Origin: Bradyrhizobium sp. CER78
Lineage (GTDB): Bacteria > Pseudomonadota > Alphaproteobacteria > Rhizobiales > Xanthobacteraceae
Direction: 5' to 3'
Length of the DNA stretch: 64,000 nt
Assembly (NCBI RefSeq): GCF_029846235.1
Contig: NZ_JARVWP010000011.1
Span: forward strand, 62,001-126,000
The position numbers were made by a program, and so were the translations under genes. This document shows positions 35,746 through 45,408 of this stretch, one piece after another (positions within the stretch are counted from its first letter, which is position 1; each line of letters opens with the position of its first letter). The notes beneath the pieces are model-generated. The model ran no database searches. It was not told the DNA's origin and saw only the letters and a program-made list of their open reading frames with translations.

Positions 35746-35972
35746 GGACGTCTCCTCGCGTGAGCGCATCTGCTCGCGAGAGCTCGCCTGGGCGCGTAGC
35801 AACCGGCCATAACGGGGAGGGATGCTTGTGACCGGCCTAGCTGCCAGCGTCGATCGAGATAATTCTTCTGGACGACTTTGAGCATCTCGATCGAGAGCCC
35901 GCACAGGGCGCCGACGAAGTGCCAGCCACTTCGTTGGGCAATGACACAGGTGCAGGCGGGAGAATGATGCAT
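35742..35972 (-). CDS. possible small upstream protein translationally coupled to the AraC gene
   Basis: A 76-residue frame on the minus strand beginning with ATG at 35972. AGGAG is found about eight bases upstream. Its TGA overlaps the AraC ATG as ATGA. The product (MHHSPACTCVIAQRSGW at the start, then WHFVGALCGLSIEML) has no recognised domain. It could be a leader peptide or a chance frame, since the AraC gene has its own strong ribosome site. Confidence 0.35.
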   Translation of the reverse strand: MHHSPACTCVIAQRSGWHFVGALCGLSIEMLKVVQKNYLDRRWQLGRSQASLPVMAGCYAPRRALASRCAHARRRP

Positions 35973-36175
35973 AACAGTCGCTCCTCGCGTCGCGGACGCC
36001 TTCTGCGGCATCTTCGAGCCGGCAGGCGCCGCGCGTGACGCGGGAAAACTGGGGAATTCTTCGCGAGCCCGATACTGTCTATCGGGATAGCTTGCGCCCT
36101 GCTGTTGGTCAGGTCGACCTGGATGTGGGGCAAGCAAGACTTGGCTTTGGGCCGTTCTCTCGAGGAATGGCCGGC

Positions 36176-36424
36176 CTAAGGAGCTAATAGAAGGATATCA
36201 TCGTCGTATCCGTAGCTGCGCCAGAACGATTGCCACGTTTGAAGAGCGATTGCGGTGAGCTGATGCGCCGCCGCGTATCGTGCGGCTGCTTCCATAATCC
36301 TTGGCGTTTGCCTATCATGGGTTTCCATGAGATGCCGCCAAGCCCGGCCATGATAGAATTCCGGCGAGATCCCTGAGTTGGGACGGATGCCAGGCTGAGA
36401 GGGCGATGTGAGGCATCGGACCAT
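36176..36424 (-). CDS. small hypothetical protein
   Basis: An 82-residue minus-strand frame with a plausible helical end (IMEAAARYAAAHQLTAIALQ, then TWQSFWRSYGYDDD). It is divergent from the seven-PAS kinase. The start has no strong ribosome site, so the true start may be further in, for example at the Met before ETHDRQTPRI. No family was recognised, and it may be spurious. Confidence 0.32.
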   Translation of the reverse strand: MVRCLTSPSQPGIRPNSGISPEFYHGRAWRHLMETHDRQTPRIMEAAARYAAAHQLTAIALQTWQSFWRSYGYDDDILLLAP

Positions 36425-36446
36425 CTCACGCCGGGAGCGGCCGATA

Positions 36447-39400
36447 ATGATCACAGCACCTTATATTGACCGCTTCGGTGTCGCATTGGCGGGCTGTGGC
36501 GCCGGGCTCGTCTTGGCGCGGCTGACAGACTTGCCGATCGGTCAGGTTGCTGCGATTGCCGCGGTGATGGCGGCCCTTGGGCTCGTGATAGCAGCCGTGG
36601 CTCTGCTGGCCGATCGCAAGCGCGTGAAAAGGGTGAGCGGCAAAGCCGAACAGGCGCTGCGGATCATCGAAAGCATGCCGGCGCTCGCGTGGTTTGCCGA
36701 TGTGGAGGGCAAATTTCTCTATACAAGCCGAAGTCCCAGGGTTTTCACGGGATTGCCCAAAGAGGATCTCGCTGCGACGAAAGATGATGAATTCGGCTTT
36801 CGAAACGTCGTTCATCCGGATGACCTTGATCGCCTTCTTGAAACCTGGCGTCACAGCCTGCGAACGGGCCACGACTATAACTGCGAGCATCGCATGTGGC
36901 ATGCGAACGGCGGATATCGCTGGTGCCGCAGTTTCGGCTTGCCAACGCGCGATGGCGATGGCCGCATCGTCGGCTGGTACGGCACGACGATCGACATAGA
37001 CGAACTCAAGACAGCTGAAGCCGCGCTGCGCGAGCACGAACGCTCGTTGCAGCAATTGATCGACACGGTTCCGGTGCTGATCTGGTGCTTGTCGCCACAG
37101 GGCAACCCCGTCTACTTCAACAAGCCGCTGGTCGAATATACTGGCGTGCCAGTTGCACAATTGGATTCGGTCGATGCGGTGATTGAGGTGATCATCCATC
37201 CCGATGATGCGATCGCTGTCCGCAACGCAGTTCAACGCGGGATCGAGACCGGTGAGCCCTTTGGGTTGAGGCATCGCCTGCGTCAGTCAGACGGTACTTA
37301 TCGCTGGGTGGACGCACGTGCTGAGCCGATGTGCAATCGCGACGGCGATATCGTGCAGTGGTACGGCGTATGTCTCGACATCGATGCCCAGATGCACGCT
37401 GAAGACGCGCTGCGGCGGAGCGAACGGAAGCTTCAGCAATTGACCGATGCGGTTCCCGCCCTGGTCTGGAGTACGGAGCCGGACGGCACGCCGACCTATG
37501 TCAGCAAGCGGTTTACAGAGGCCACAGGCGCCACGCTCGAGGATATCACCTCGACCGATGGCAGGCCGTCGCTAAGCGTCGTCCATCCGGAGGATCGGCC
37601 GGAGGCGATTGCAGCCTTCAAGAGGTCATGCGAGACCGGCACACCCTATCTCCAGCGATATCGCCAAGTTCGCCGCGGTGGCATCTATCGTTGGACCGAG
37701 ACCCGCGCAGAACCATTGCGCGACGATGCTGGCCACATCATCCAGTGGTACGGTGTCAGTGTCGATATTCATGACATGATGTGCGCCCAGCAGGCGATGC
37801 AGCATAGCGAGCGGCAGCTTCAGCTGCTCGTCGACACGGTTCCGACGCAGATCTGGTGTGTGACCCCGAAGGGCGAGCCGTCGTACATAAACAAAACCAT
37901 GATGGACTACATCGGTATGAAGTTGGAAGACTTCGATGCCGAAGGTGGTTTACGCAGTGCAATCGGAGACCTCGTCCATCCGGATGATCGAGATGCTCTG
38001 TACGGCGCTTTAAGCCATTCCTTCCGCACCGGCGAAAGGTTCGCCTTGAGATTTCGTAACCGCCGGGCAGATGGCGTCTATCGCTGGCAAGAGGGACGCG
38101 CGGATCCGCTTCGCAATGAGCGCGGAGAAATCATTCAATGGTACGGCGCGAACGTCGACATCCACGATCAGTTGGCGACGGAAGAGGCGCTGCGGAACAG
38201 CACGCGACAACTGCAGCAAATGATAGATGCCGTGCCCATCAATATCCTGAGCTTCGATCCCACTGGCAGGCTCACCTCTGCCAGCAAGCGATATCTGGAA
38301 CGCGTCGGTACACCGCCGGCGCACGTCGAGGATTTCGAGGGGCTGGCCCGGCACCTGGCTCATCCTGACGATCTTCCGGTCATGCTGCGAAGGGCACTCG
38401 ATGGCTTTGCGACCGGAACGCCTTTCGTCAATCGTTTTCGCCGGCGCGACAAGGACGATGCCTATCCCTGGATAGAAGCGCGCGCGCAGCCGTTGCGCGA
38501 TGCCGACGGTGCGATCGTGCAATGGTACATGGTTTCAATCGACATCGGAGACGAGGTTCGCGCGCATGAGGCGTTGCGAAAACGAGAACAGGAGCTGTCT
38601 CAGCTCGTTGATGCCTTGCCAGTCCACATCTGGAGCTGGGCGCCCGCCGGCAAGCTGGCCTACGTCAACAAGCGATCTTTGGAGGATCTCGGCCTCTCCA
38701 GTGCGACCTTCGAAGATACCACCACGGTGGCGCGAGAGCTGGTTCATCCCGAAGATGCCCCGGAGGTGCTGCGTACATCGCTCCGCTGTCTCAGGACTGG
38801 CGACCCCTTCATGATGCGGTATCGCCGACGTTGGAAAGACGGCAATTACCGCTGGATGGAGGGACGTTGCGAGCCTCTGCGCGACCGAGACGGAACGATC
38901 ATGCACTGGTACCAGGTTTCCATCGACATCGATGATCAGGTGCGCGCGCATGAGGCGCTGCGGCAGAGCGAACGATCGCTCCGTCAGCTTGTCGAAACGC
39001 TCCCGGCTATGATCGATTGTGCAGCGCCTAATGGCGAGCCGATCTATCGCAGCCAGCAGCTGCGCGAATTCCTCGGCTATGAACTTGACACGTTGGATGG
39101 AACGGGAAAGTCCCGGCTCGACGGGACGCTCGATGCGGGTGTGCATCCCGACGACCTCGCGGGCGTCAAGGAGAGATATGCCCATAGCCTGACGACTGGT
39201 GAGCCCTATGCACGCCGGCACCGGCTCAGGCGCTTCGACGGTGAATATCGCTGGGTTGAGACGCGCGCCGAGGCGATGCGAAATGCCGAAGGTGCCATCG
39301 TGCAGTGGAATGTAATCTGTCTCGACATCGATGGCGAGGTTCGAGCGCAAGAGGCGCTGCGTCTCGCGCAAGAGCGGCTGGCGCGCGCAAGCCAGGCGGC

Positions 39401-40076
39401 GAGCCTTGCCGAGCTCTCTGCGTCGATCGCGCACGAAGTCAACCAGCCGTTGGCCGCTGTTATTGCCAATTCGCATGCCTGCCAACGTTGGCTGGCGATG
39501 GACCCGCCAAACATTGATCGCGCGCACCGAACAGTGGAACGGATCATCCGTGATGCTAATGCGGCGGCCGATGTGGTCAGCCGCATCCGGGCGTTGTTCA
39601 AGCAGTCGATGGATTCGCGCATCTCGATGACGCTCGCCAGCCTCATTACCGAGGCGCGAGAGCTCATGGCGGAAGAAGCATTGCGGCGCTCTGTCCGCAT
39701 GGAGTTCGAGGTCGAGAAAGGCTTGCCGCCCGTCGCAGTCGATCGCGTTCAACTCCAGCAGGTTCTAATCAATATCATTCGAAACGGTATGGAGGCGATG
39801 GACGCTCTTGCGAACGGTAAGGTTCTTCGCTTGCGGGTGCGCCGCGTTGCGGATTCGATCCAGACCGAGATCAGCGATCGTGGCCCCGGCTTCGAGCACC
39901 CGGACAGGTTATTCGAACCGTTCTTTACGACGAAGGAGCATGGGATGGGTATGGGACTTGCGATCTGCCGATCTATCATCGAATCTCACGGTGGAAAATT
40001 GTGGGCGGAAACGAGCGCGCCGCTCGGCGCGACGTTCATCTTTACGTTGCCGATCGAATCGAAAGTCGCTGCATGA
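36447..40076 (+). CDS. hybrid-free histidine kinase with seven tandem PAS/PAC repeats
   Basis: A 1209-residue sensor kinase. After a short N-terminal stretch with two hydrophobic helices (residues 1-55) come seven repeats of about 130 residues; each has a VxxxPxxxW-type PAS start (such as LIDTVPVLIWCLSPQG), an HPDD motif and a PAC end near WYGV-DID. The transmitter follows: His996 in SASIAHEVNQPLAA, and ATP-binding motifs INIIRNGMEAM, ISDRGPGFEHP and GMGMGLAICRSIIESHGG. Its stop overlaps the next response regulator as ATGA. The effector is unknown. Repeats differ from each other, so they may bind different ligands or act as a spacer. Confidence 0.88.
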   Translation: MITAPYIDRFGVALAGCGAGLVLARLTDLPIGQVAAIAAVMAALGLVIAAVALLADRKRVKRVSGKAEQALRIIESMPALAWFADVEGKFLYTSRSPRVFTGLPKEDLAATKDDEFGFRNVVHPDDLDRLLETWRHSLRTGHDYNCEHRMWHANGGYRWCRSFGLPTRDGDGRIVGWYGTTIDIDELKTAEAALREHERSLQQLIDTVPVLIWCLSPQGNPVYFNKPLVEYTGVPVAQLDSVDAVIEVIIHPDDAIAVRNAVQRGIETGEPFGLRHRLRQSDGTYRWVDARAEPMCNRDGDIVQWYGVCLDIDAQMHAEDALRRSERKLQQLTDAVPALVWSTEPDGTPTYVSKRFTEATGATLEDITSTDGRPSLSVVHPEDRPEAIAAFKRSCETGTPYLQRYRQVRRGGIYRWTETRAEPLRDDAGHIIQWYGVSVDIHDMMCAQQAMQHSERQLQLLVDTVPTQIWCVTPKGEPSYINKTMMDYIGMKLEDFDAEGGLRSAIGDLVHPDDRDALYGALSHSFRTGERFALRFRNRRADGVYRWQEGRADPLRNERGEIIQWYGANVDIHDQLATEEALRNSTRQLQQMIDAVPINILSFDPTGRLTSASKRYLERVGTPPAHVEDFEGLARHLAHPDDLPVMLRRALDGFATGTPFVNRFRRRDKDDAYPWIEARAQPLRDADGAIVQWYMVSIDIGDEVRAHEALRKREQELSQLVDALPVHIWSWAPAGKLAYVNKRSLEDLGLSSATFEDTTTVARELVHPEDAPEVLRTSLRCLRTGDPFMMRYRRRWKDGNYRWMEGRCEPLRDRDGTIMHWYQVSIDIDDQVRAHEALRQSERSLRQLVETLPAMIDCAAPNGEPIYRSQQLREFLGYELDTLDGTGKSRLDGTLDAGVHPDDLAGVKERYAHSLTTGEPYARRHRLRRFDGEYRWVETRAEAMRNAEGAIVQWNVICLDIDGEVRAQEALRLAQERLARASQAASLAELSASIAHEVNQPLAAVIANSHACQRWLAMDPPNIDRAHRTVERIIRDANAAADVVSRIRALFKQSMDSRISMTLASLITEARELMAEEALRRSVRMEFEVEKGLPPVAVDRVQLQQVLINIIRNGMEAMDALANGKVLRLRVRRVADSIQTEISDRGPGFEHPDRLFEPFFTTKEHGMGMGLAICRSIIESHGGKLWAETSAPLGATFIFTLPIESKVAA

Positions 40077-40720
40077 CGAACGACGATTCGATCGTCTTCA
40101 TTGTCGATGACGATGTCCGCATTCGCGAAGCGCTTGGCGAATTGCTGGCGTCGCATGGAATTGTGGCGCACGCCTTTGCGTCCGCCGGAGAGTACGTCAA
40201 GGCGGATAAGCCGAAGCGGCCTGCCTGCTTGGTCCTGGATGTCGAGCTGCCCGATATCAATGGCCTTGATCTGCAGAATCAGATCGCGGACGGAGATCAT
40301 CCGCCGATCGTGTTCATCACGGGGCATGGCGACATTCCGTCGACAGTTCGCGCCATCAAGCATGGTGCCGTGGATTTTCTCACCAAGCCGTTCAGCGATG
40401 CGGCTCTCATGCAGGCTATCCGCACCGCGGTTGCGCAAGACAGGAAAGCGCATGCGGAGCGCGCGAACCTTGACGTCCTCAGGCAGCGCTATCTCGATCT
40501 GACGCCGCGAGAACGTGAGGTGCTGCCGCTTGTCACCAGCGGGCTTCTCAACAAGCAGGCCGCGGCCGAGCTCGGCATCAGTGAAGTTACGCTTCAGATC
40601 CACCGCAGAAACGTGATGCAGAAAATGGCGGCGGTATCACTGGCCGATCTGGTTCGGATTGCAGAAAAGCTACAGATCCCGGTGACTCATTCTCGCCGGA
40701 CGGGAGAAGACGAAAAGTGA
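40073..40720 (+). CDS. FixJ-type response regulator
   Basis: A 215-residue response regulator with a receiver (phospho-acceptor Asp56 in CLVLDVELPD, Lys in DFLTKPFSD) and a LuxR/FixJ-type helix-turn-helix (LTPREREVLPLVTSGLLNKQ, then AAAELGISEVTLQIHRRNVM). It starts inside the kinase stop codon (ATGA), so it is very likely the kinase's own partner. Its targets are unknown. Family members usually activate transcription when phosphorylated. Confidence 0.88.
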   Translation: MTNDDSIVFIVDDDVRIREALGELLASHGIVAHAFASAGEYVKADKPKRPACLVLDVELPDINGLDLQNQIADGDHPPIVFITGHGDIPSTVRAIKHGAVDFLTKPFSDAALMQAIRTAVAQDRKAHAERANLDVLRQRYLDLTPREREVLPLVTSGLLNKQAAAELGISEVTLQIHRRNVMQKMAAVSLADLVRIAEKLQIPVTHSRRTGEDEK

Positions 40721-41109
40721 GTCAAAAACTTGTCATAGCTGTTGTCGACGACGATCCAAGAGTTCTTGAGTCTCTGGAGAACCTATTCGAGTCGGTTGGC
40801 TATACCGTTGCTACATTCTCATCTGGCAGGTCGCTGCTGACGAGCGATCTGTCGTGCATCAACTGCCTTATCACCGACATCGGTATGCCAGGCATGGACG
40901 GCTTTGAGCTTCTCGACATCGTGAAGAAGACGCGGCCTAAGCTGCCGGTGTTTCTATTGACCGGCCGCCATGAGATCGGGGATCAGCACCGGGCGACCGG
41001 TAAGGACATCAGCGGCTTCTTCACGAAGCCGTTCGGCGGGCAGGACCTGGTTGCCGCTATAGATCACACGCTGGGCGACACCAATCTGGAGGGCGATAAT
41101 GATCAATGA
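40717..41109 (+). CDS. single-domain response regulator (receiver)
   Basis: A 130-residue receiver-only protein. The acidic pair is in VVDDDPRV, the phospho-acceptor is Asp54 in CLITDIGMPGMDG, and the Lys is in GFFTKPFGG. It starts with GTG overlapping the preceding gene's stop. It has no DNA-binding or output domain, so it probably acts as a phosphate sink or protein-protein switch between the kinase and the FixJ-like regulators on each side. Confidence 0.85.
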   Translation: MSQKLVIAVVDDDPRVLESLENLFESVGYTVATFSSGRSLLTSDLSCINCLITDIGMPGMDGFELLDIVKKTRPKLPVFLLTGRHEIGDQHRATGKDISGFFTKPFGGQDLVAAIDHTLGDTNLEGDNDQ

Positions 41110-41791
41110 TCCGGTCTCGTTGCGAAAGTCGGCTTTGGGAAGCAGGGAGACGCGAAACGAATCCAGCCAACCGCTCGTGATTGTCGTTGATGACGATGCA
41201 GCAGTACGTGAGGCCTTGCAGGAGTTGATGCATTCGGCCGGCATGGAATGCACCACTTTTGCATCGACACGCGCACTGCTCGATACAGACGTGCTGGACA
41301 GGCCGGGCTGTCTGGTTCTCGATGTCCGCATGCCGGAATCGAGCGGCCTCGACCTGCAGCTCCATCTCACCGCAACTGGCAATTCCAAGCCGATCGTGTT
41401 CCTGACCGGACATGGCGACATTCCGATGAGCGTGCAGGCCATGAAGGCAGGGGCGATCGACTTCCTGACCAAACCAGTTCGGGATCAGACGCTGCTCGAT
41501 GCCGTGACCGCCGGTATCAAGCGAGACCTTGCGCAGCGGGCTGAAGCCAAGGTTATGAGATCGAATGTCGACCGACTGGAGACGTTAACACCGCGTGAGC
41601 GCCAAGTGCTCCACGAAGTTGCGCGTGGCCGGGTCAACAAGCAGATCGCCTTCGACCTTGGTATTAGCGAAGTGACGGTTAAGCTTCATCGCAGCAACGT
41701 CATGCGCAAGATGCAAGCATCTTCGATCGGAGAGCTAGTCCGAATCTGGGAGGCGCTCCCCGTCCCGATGCGCGCGGCGTGTGCGGCTTAG
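41099..41791 (+). CDS. FixJ-type response regulator (second)
   Basis: A 230-residue FixJ-like regulator: receiver with Asp75 (CLVLDVRMPES) and Lys in DFLTKPVRD, then a helix-turn-helix domain (LTPRERQVLHEVARGRVNKQ, then IAFDLGISEVTVKLHRSNVM). It overlaps the preceding receiver gene. Its overall layout is like the first FixJ-like regulator in this block, so the pair may have arisen by duplication of the receiver-output unit. Its targets are not visible. Confidence 0.87.
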   Translation: MINDPVSLRKSALGSRETRNESSQPLVIVVDDDAAVREALQELMHSAGMECTTFASTRALLDTDVLDRPGCLVLDVRMPESSGLDLQLHLTATGNSKPIVFLTGHGDIPMSVQAMKAGAIDFLTKPVRDQTLLDAVTAGIKRDLAQRAEAKVMRSNVDRLETLTPRERQVLHEVARGRVNKQIAFDLGISEVTVKLHRSNVMRKMQASSIGELVRIWEALPVPMRAACAA

Positions 41792-42120
41792 CCAGGGCGT
41801 CTGAGCGGCGCGTACCATTGTTTCCGCGCAACCGCGGGACTCCAGCGGGGCATCAAAGGCAGCCAGGTCGGGTCGACGGCCCGGCCAATCGTATGTTGGC
41901 CAGCCTATTCTTCAGCGGGATTTGACTGCGGGCAGCGATTGAGCCGAATGAGGTGGGTCAACCAACGACAGTGAACACGTTGGTCGCAATCGCTCTTCAA
42001 TCGCATCAATTGCTCTGGCGCAGGTTCTTGACCGGTTAGTTAACTATCGATTGTGGCTAGGTAACGGAGACGAGGATGAGCCCCGACAGCGCTCCATCAG
42101 CGACCGTCTAGCCCGCCGAC
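41792..42120. other. intergenic stretch with a possible translation start upstream of the GAF kinase
   Basis: A strong GGAGACGAGG followed directly by ATG at 42076 opens a short frame, SPDSAPSATV, that stops at TAG 42109-42111. The frame is the same as that of the kinase which follows. No other feature was recognised. Confidence 0.5.
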
Positions 42121-43653
42121 GTGCTTGTTCGCACGGAAGCGCCAACTGAAGCGTCAGACGATCGACCCATGGACATCGCGGGAAGTCGCAAGATCGAGGA
42201 ACTCCAGCGGAAGCTGCAGCGCGCGGCCGCCGACAATACAAATCTGCAAACCGAGCTTGCGATCGCACTGGAGCGGCAGACCGTCACGGCGAAAATCCTC
42301 AACGTCATTGCCTTGTCGCGAACCGACGTGCAACCGGTCTTTGATGTCATCTCGGAGAGCTCCCGGCGGTTGCTCGGTGGCCAGACGACGCTGGTGACGC
42401 GCGTTGTCGACGATAAGCTTCATCTGGCTGCCTGCACCGTCGGAAGCGAAGCTGGCCACGCGGAGATTCGAGCGACATTTCCCGCGCCGCTGACGTCTTC
42501 GGGAATCCACAGCCGGGTTGCGCTCACGTCGAAGATGGCGTTCCGTTCCAATGTCGAAACCGAACCCGATGTGCCGCAGCCTGTCAAGGACATGGCGCGC
42601 GCGCGGGGATATCGCAGCATCATCGTGGTGCCTATGCTGCGCGAGGGTCTGGCAATCGGTACGATCGGTGTATCGCGCGCAGAGCCCGGCGTGTTCAGTG
42701 ACAGCCAGATTAATCTCCTCAACACGTTCGCAGATCAGGCTGTCATCGCGATCGAGAACGCGCGGCTGTTCGAAGAGGTTCAGGCGCGAACTACACAGCT
42801 CGCCAGATCGCTGGATGACCTACGCGCTGCACAGGACCGTTTGGTGCAGACCGAGAAGCTTACTTCGCTCGGACAGCTCACCGCCGGCATCGCACATGAG
42901 ATCAAGAATCCGCTTAACTTTGTTAACAACTTTGCGGCTGTCTCGGTGGAGCTAATGGACGAGGTCAACGACGCGTTCGCGCCGGTCGTGTTGCCGGTTG
43001 ATGTTCGTGATGAATTCGACGAACTGCGGGGGTTGTTGAAGGACAATCTCCAAAGGATAGTTCAGCACGGCAAACGCGCGGATTCGATCGTCAAAAATAT
43101 GCTGCTGCACTCGCGTGGAGTCGGCGGCGAGCATCGGCCAACAGACATCAACGGATTGGTCGAGGAGAGTCTCAATCTCGCGTATCACGGAGCTCGCGCC
43201 GAGAAGCCGCAGTTTAACGCCACTCTCGTACGCAATTTCGATCCCGAAGCCGGTGTTGCCGTGGTATTTCCCCAGGAAATCACGCGCGTGCTGCTGAACC
43301 TGATATCCAACGGCTTCTATGCGGTGGCCAAGCGTAGCAGCGAAAGTCAGGTCGAATTTGAGCCCACGCTGAGCGCCAGCACGCGCAACTGCGGCGATGA
43401 TGTTGAGATTCGCATCCGCGACAACGGCGTCGGAATTTCACCTGAGGTCAAGGAGAAGATGTTCAATCCGTTCTTCACGACCAAGCCGCCCGGTGAAGGT
43501 ACGGGGTTAGGACTGTCCATGAGTCACGACATAATCGTGAAGCAGCACGGCGGCAGGATCGATGTAGAGACCGAGCCCGGTGAGTTTACCGAGTTCACCA
43601 TCCTGTTGCCGCGTGGGAGCAATAGTTCGAGCAACAGGGGAAGTGAGCCATGA
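42121..43653 (+). CDS. histidine kinase with GAF domain
   Basis: A 510-residue kinase from the GTG at 42121 (an ATG at 42169 is an alternative). A short coiled part (IEELQRKLQRAAADNTNLQT) precedes a GAF domain at about residues 60-215, then the transmitter with His259 in TAGIAHEIKNPLNF and ATP-binding motifs NLISNGFYAV, IRDNGVGIS and GTGLGLSMSHDII. An in-frame TAG separates it from a better start at 42076, so the real start is uncertain. The stop overlaps the next response regulator. Confidence 0.84.
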   Translation: MLVRTEAPTEASDDRPMDIAGSRKIEELQRKLQRAAADNTNLQTELAIALERQTVTAKILNVIALSRTDVQPVFDVISESSRRLLGGQTTLVTRVVDDKLHLAACTVGSEAGHAEIRATFPAPLTSSGIHSRVALTSKMAFRSNVETEPDVPQPVKDMARARGYRSIIVVPMLREGLAIGTIGVSRAEPGVFSDSQINLLNTFADQAVIAIENARLFEEVQARTTQLARSLDDLRAAQDRLVQTEKLTSLGQLTAGIAHEIKNPLNFVNNFAAVSVELMDEVNDAFAPVVLPVDVRDEFDELRGLLKDNLQRIVQHGKRADSIVKNMLLHSRGVGGEHRPTDINGLVEESLNLAYHGARAEKPQFNATLVRNFDPEAGVAVVFPQEITRVLLNLISNGFYAVAKRSSESQVEFEPTLSASTRNCGDDVEIRIRDNGVGISPEVKEKMFNPFFTTKPPGEGTGLGLSMSHDIIVKQHGGRIDVETEPGEFTEFTILLPRGSNSSSNRGSEP

Positions 43654-44039
43654 CTGTCCTGGTTCTGGTGGTGGATGACGAAGAAGATGTCGAGGTGTTG
43701 TTCCGTCAGCAATTCCGTCGCGATCTTCGCGCTCAGCGTTTCGCGATGGATTTTGCCGGTTCCGCGGCGCAGGCGCTGACGCGTATTGCGGACACCGGCG
43801 AGCAGACGTTGATCCTGATTCTCTCCGACATCAACATGCCAGGGATGAACGGTCTCGACATGCTTCCGGAGGTGCGCGCCCGGCGACCGGATGTGCCTGT
43901 CATCATGATCACTGCCTATGGCGATGCAGAGACGCGCAGGACGGCACTGGCCAGGGGAGCAAAGGGCCTGCTGACCAAGCCGATCGATTTCGGGCAGCTA
44001 CGCCAGGTGATTGAGTCACGGCTAGGCCAGGCAGCATGA
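43650..44039 (+). CDS. single-domain response regulator (receiver)
   Basis: A 129-residue receiver with acidic residues in VVDDEEDVEV, phospho-acceptor Asp60 in ILILSDINMPGMNG and Lys in KGLLTKPIDFG. It starts inside the stop of the GAF kinase gene (ATGA) and its stop overlaps the next gene in the same way. It is probably the direct phosphorylation partner of the kinase. No output domain is present. Confidence 0.85.
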   Translation: MTVLVLVVDDEEDVEVLFRQQFRRDLRAQRFAMDFAGSAAQALTRIADTGEQTLILILSDINMPGMNGLDMLPEVRARRPDVPVIMITAYGDAETRRTALARGAKGLLTKPIDFGQLRQVIESRLGQAA

Positions 44040-45286
44040 CAGCATCGATACTCGTGGTCGATGACGAGCCCGATCTGGAGGTGCTCGTTCTGCAGCGATT
44101 TCGCAAGCAGATTCGCGAAGGGAGCATCAACTTCGTGTTCGCTCGAGACGGCCTTGAAGCGCTGCACTCGATCGAGCGGCATCCCCAAGTCGATCTCGTA
44201 ATTATGGACATCAATATGCCGCGCATGGACGGCCTTTCACTGCTCGCGAGATTGCAGGAGCGGGAAGACAAGAAGTCAGTCATCATAGTTTCGGCCTACA
44301 GTGATATGAGCAATATCCGGACTGCGATGAACCGCGGGGCCTTCGACTTCTTAACCAAGCCGATCGATTTCGCAGACCTGGAAGCCACGATCCGAAAGAC
44401 GCTGCATCACATCGCGGTATTGCGCGAGGCGCGCCAACGTCAGGCGGAAGCCGAGCGTGCTCATGCGTCGCTGTCACGGTATTTTTCACCTGAGCTCGCC
44501 AAGCGTCTCGCGGCGGATGGCGACGACGATGATATGCAGGTGCGGTGGCGTGACATTGCCGTGATCTTCACCGACATCACGGGCTTTACCTCGCTCGTGG
44601 AGACAGCTGCTCCGGAGGTTCTGGCCGAGTTGCTGAATGAATATGTCGGCGGCCTGACTGATGTCGTCTTTGCCCATGACGGTACGGTTGCGAAGGTGAT
44701 CGGTGATGCCATTCAGGTCTTGTTCAACGCGCCGGGCGATCAGGACGATTACGCGATGCGGGCGATCGTTTGCGCTCAGGAACTCGATAAGTGGGCAGAG
44801 GAATTTCGCATACGTTGGAAGCGGAAGGGCGTCGAGTTTGGCGCAACGCGAATCGGCGTGCATGCGGGTCCCGCGCTGGTGGGCAATTTCGGCGGCGATC
44901 GCTTCTTCGATTTCACTGCCTACGGCGATACGGTTAACACTGCCGCTAGGCTGGAGGCCGCGAACAAGACATTCGGAACGCGCATCTGCGTCAGCGACGC
45001 GGTCGCGAGCGGGGCAGGCGACTTCAGGGGGCGGCCAGTCGGCGATCTCGTGCTGCGCGGACGTAGCGAGCCCCTCCGCGCCCACGAGCCTCTGTCAGCG
45101 GCGGCGTTCAGCGCGCCAGCCACCGCTCGGTATGTGGAAGCATTCAGCAAGCTAAAGACGCACTGCGCTAGCGCCATGCCGGCATTTGCCGCCTTGGTCG
45201 GTGTGCACGCCGACGATCCGCTCGCGAGCTATCACCTGAGACGGTTGCTCAACGGCGCGAATGGCATCCGCATCGAGGTGAGGTAG
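44036..45286 (+). CDS. response regulator-adenylate/guanylate cyclase fusion
   Basis: A 416-residue protein. Residues 1-125 form a receiver (Asp58 in VIMDINMPRMDG), then a linker helix (EARQRQAEAERAHASLSRYF), and a class III cyclase catalytic domain from about residue 165 with the two metal-binding regions FTDITGFTSLVE and VIGDAIQVLFNAPGD. It would make cAMP or cGMP under control of phosphorylation. It ends the GAF kinase operon. A convergent MscS-like channel gene follows; I recall that some related channels bind cyclic nucleotides, but this one has no such domain. Confidence 0.87.
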   Translation: MTASILVVDDEPDLEVLVLQRFRKQIREGSINFVFARDGLEALHSIERHPQVDLVIMDINMPRMDGLSLLARLQEREDKKSVIIVSAYSDMSNIRTAMNRGAFDFLTKPIDFADLEATIRKTLHHIAVLREARQRQAEAERAHASLSRYFSPELAKRLAADGDDDDMQVRWRDIAVIFTDITGFTSLVETAAPEVLAELLNEYVGGLTDVVFAHDGTVAKVIGDAIQVLFNAPGDQDDYAMRAIVCAQELDKWAEEFRIRWKRKGVEFGATRIGVHAGPALVGNFGGDRFFDFTAYGDTVNTAARLEAANKTFGTRICVSDAVASGAGDFRGRPVGDLVLRGRSEPLRAHEPLSAAAFSAPATARYVEAFSKLKTHCASAMPAFAALVGVHADDPLASYHLRRLLNGANGIRIEVR

Positions 45287-45408
45287 AGTTTGAATGGACC
45301 TAAACAGACTTGATTTGGGCTCAATGATGGATCCTGGAAAGCCCAGCTGAATGGACGGCTGCACTGCTATGTCATTCTTGCCGTCCTGTTCCGAACGGCG
45401 CGACCTGC

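Noticed and set aside
38535..39752. 405-codon minus-strand frame opposite the seven-PAS kinase
   Set aside because: It mirrors the PAS repeats of the kinase and shows repeated antisense motifs, so it is a shadow of that gene.
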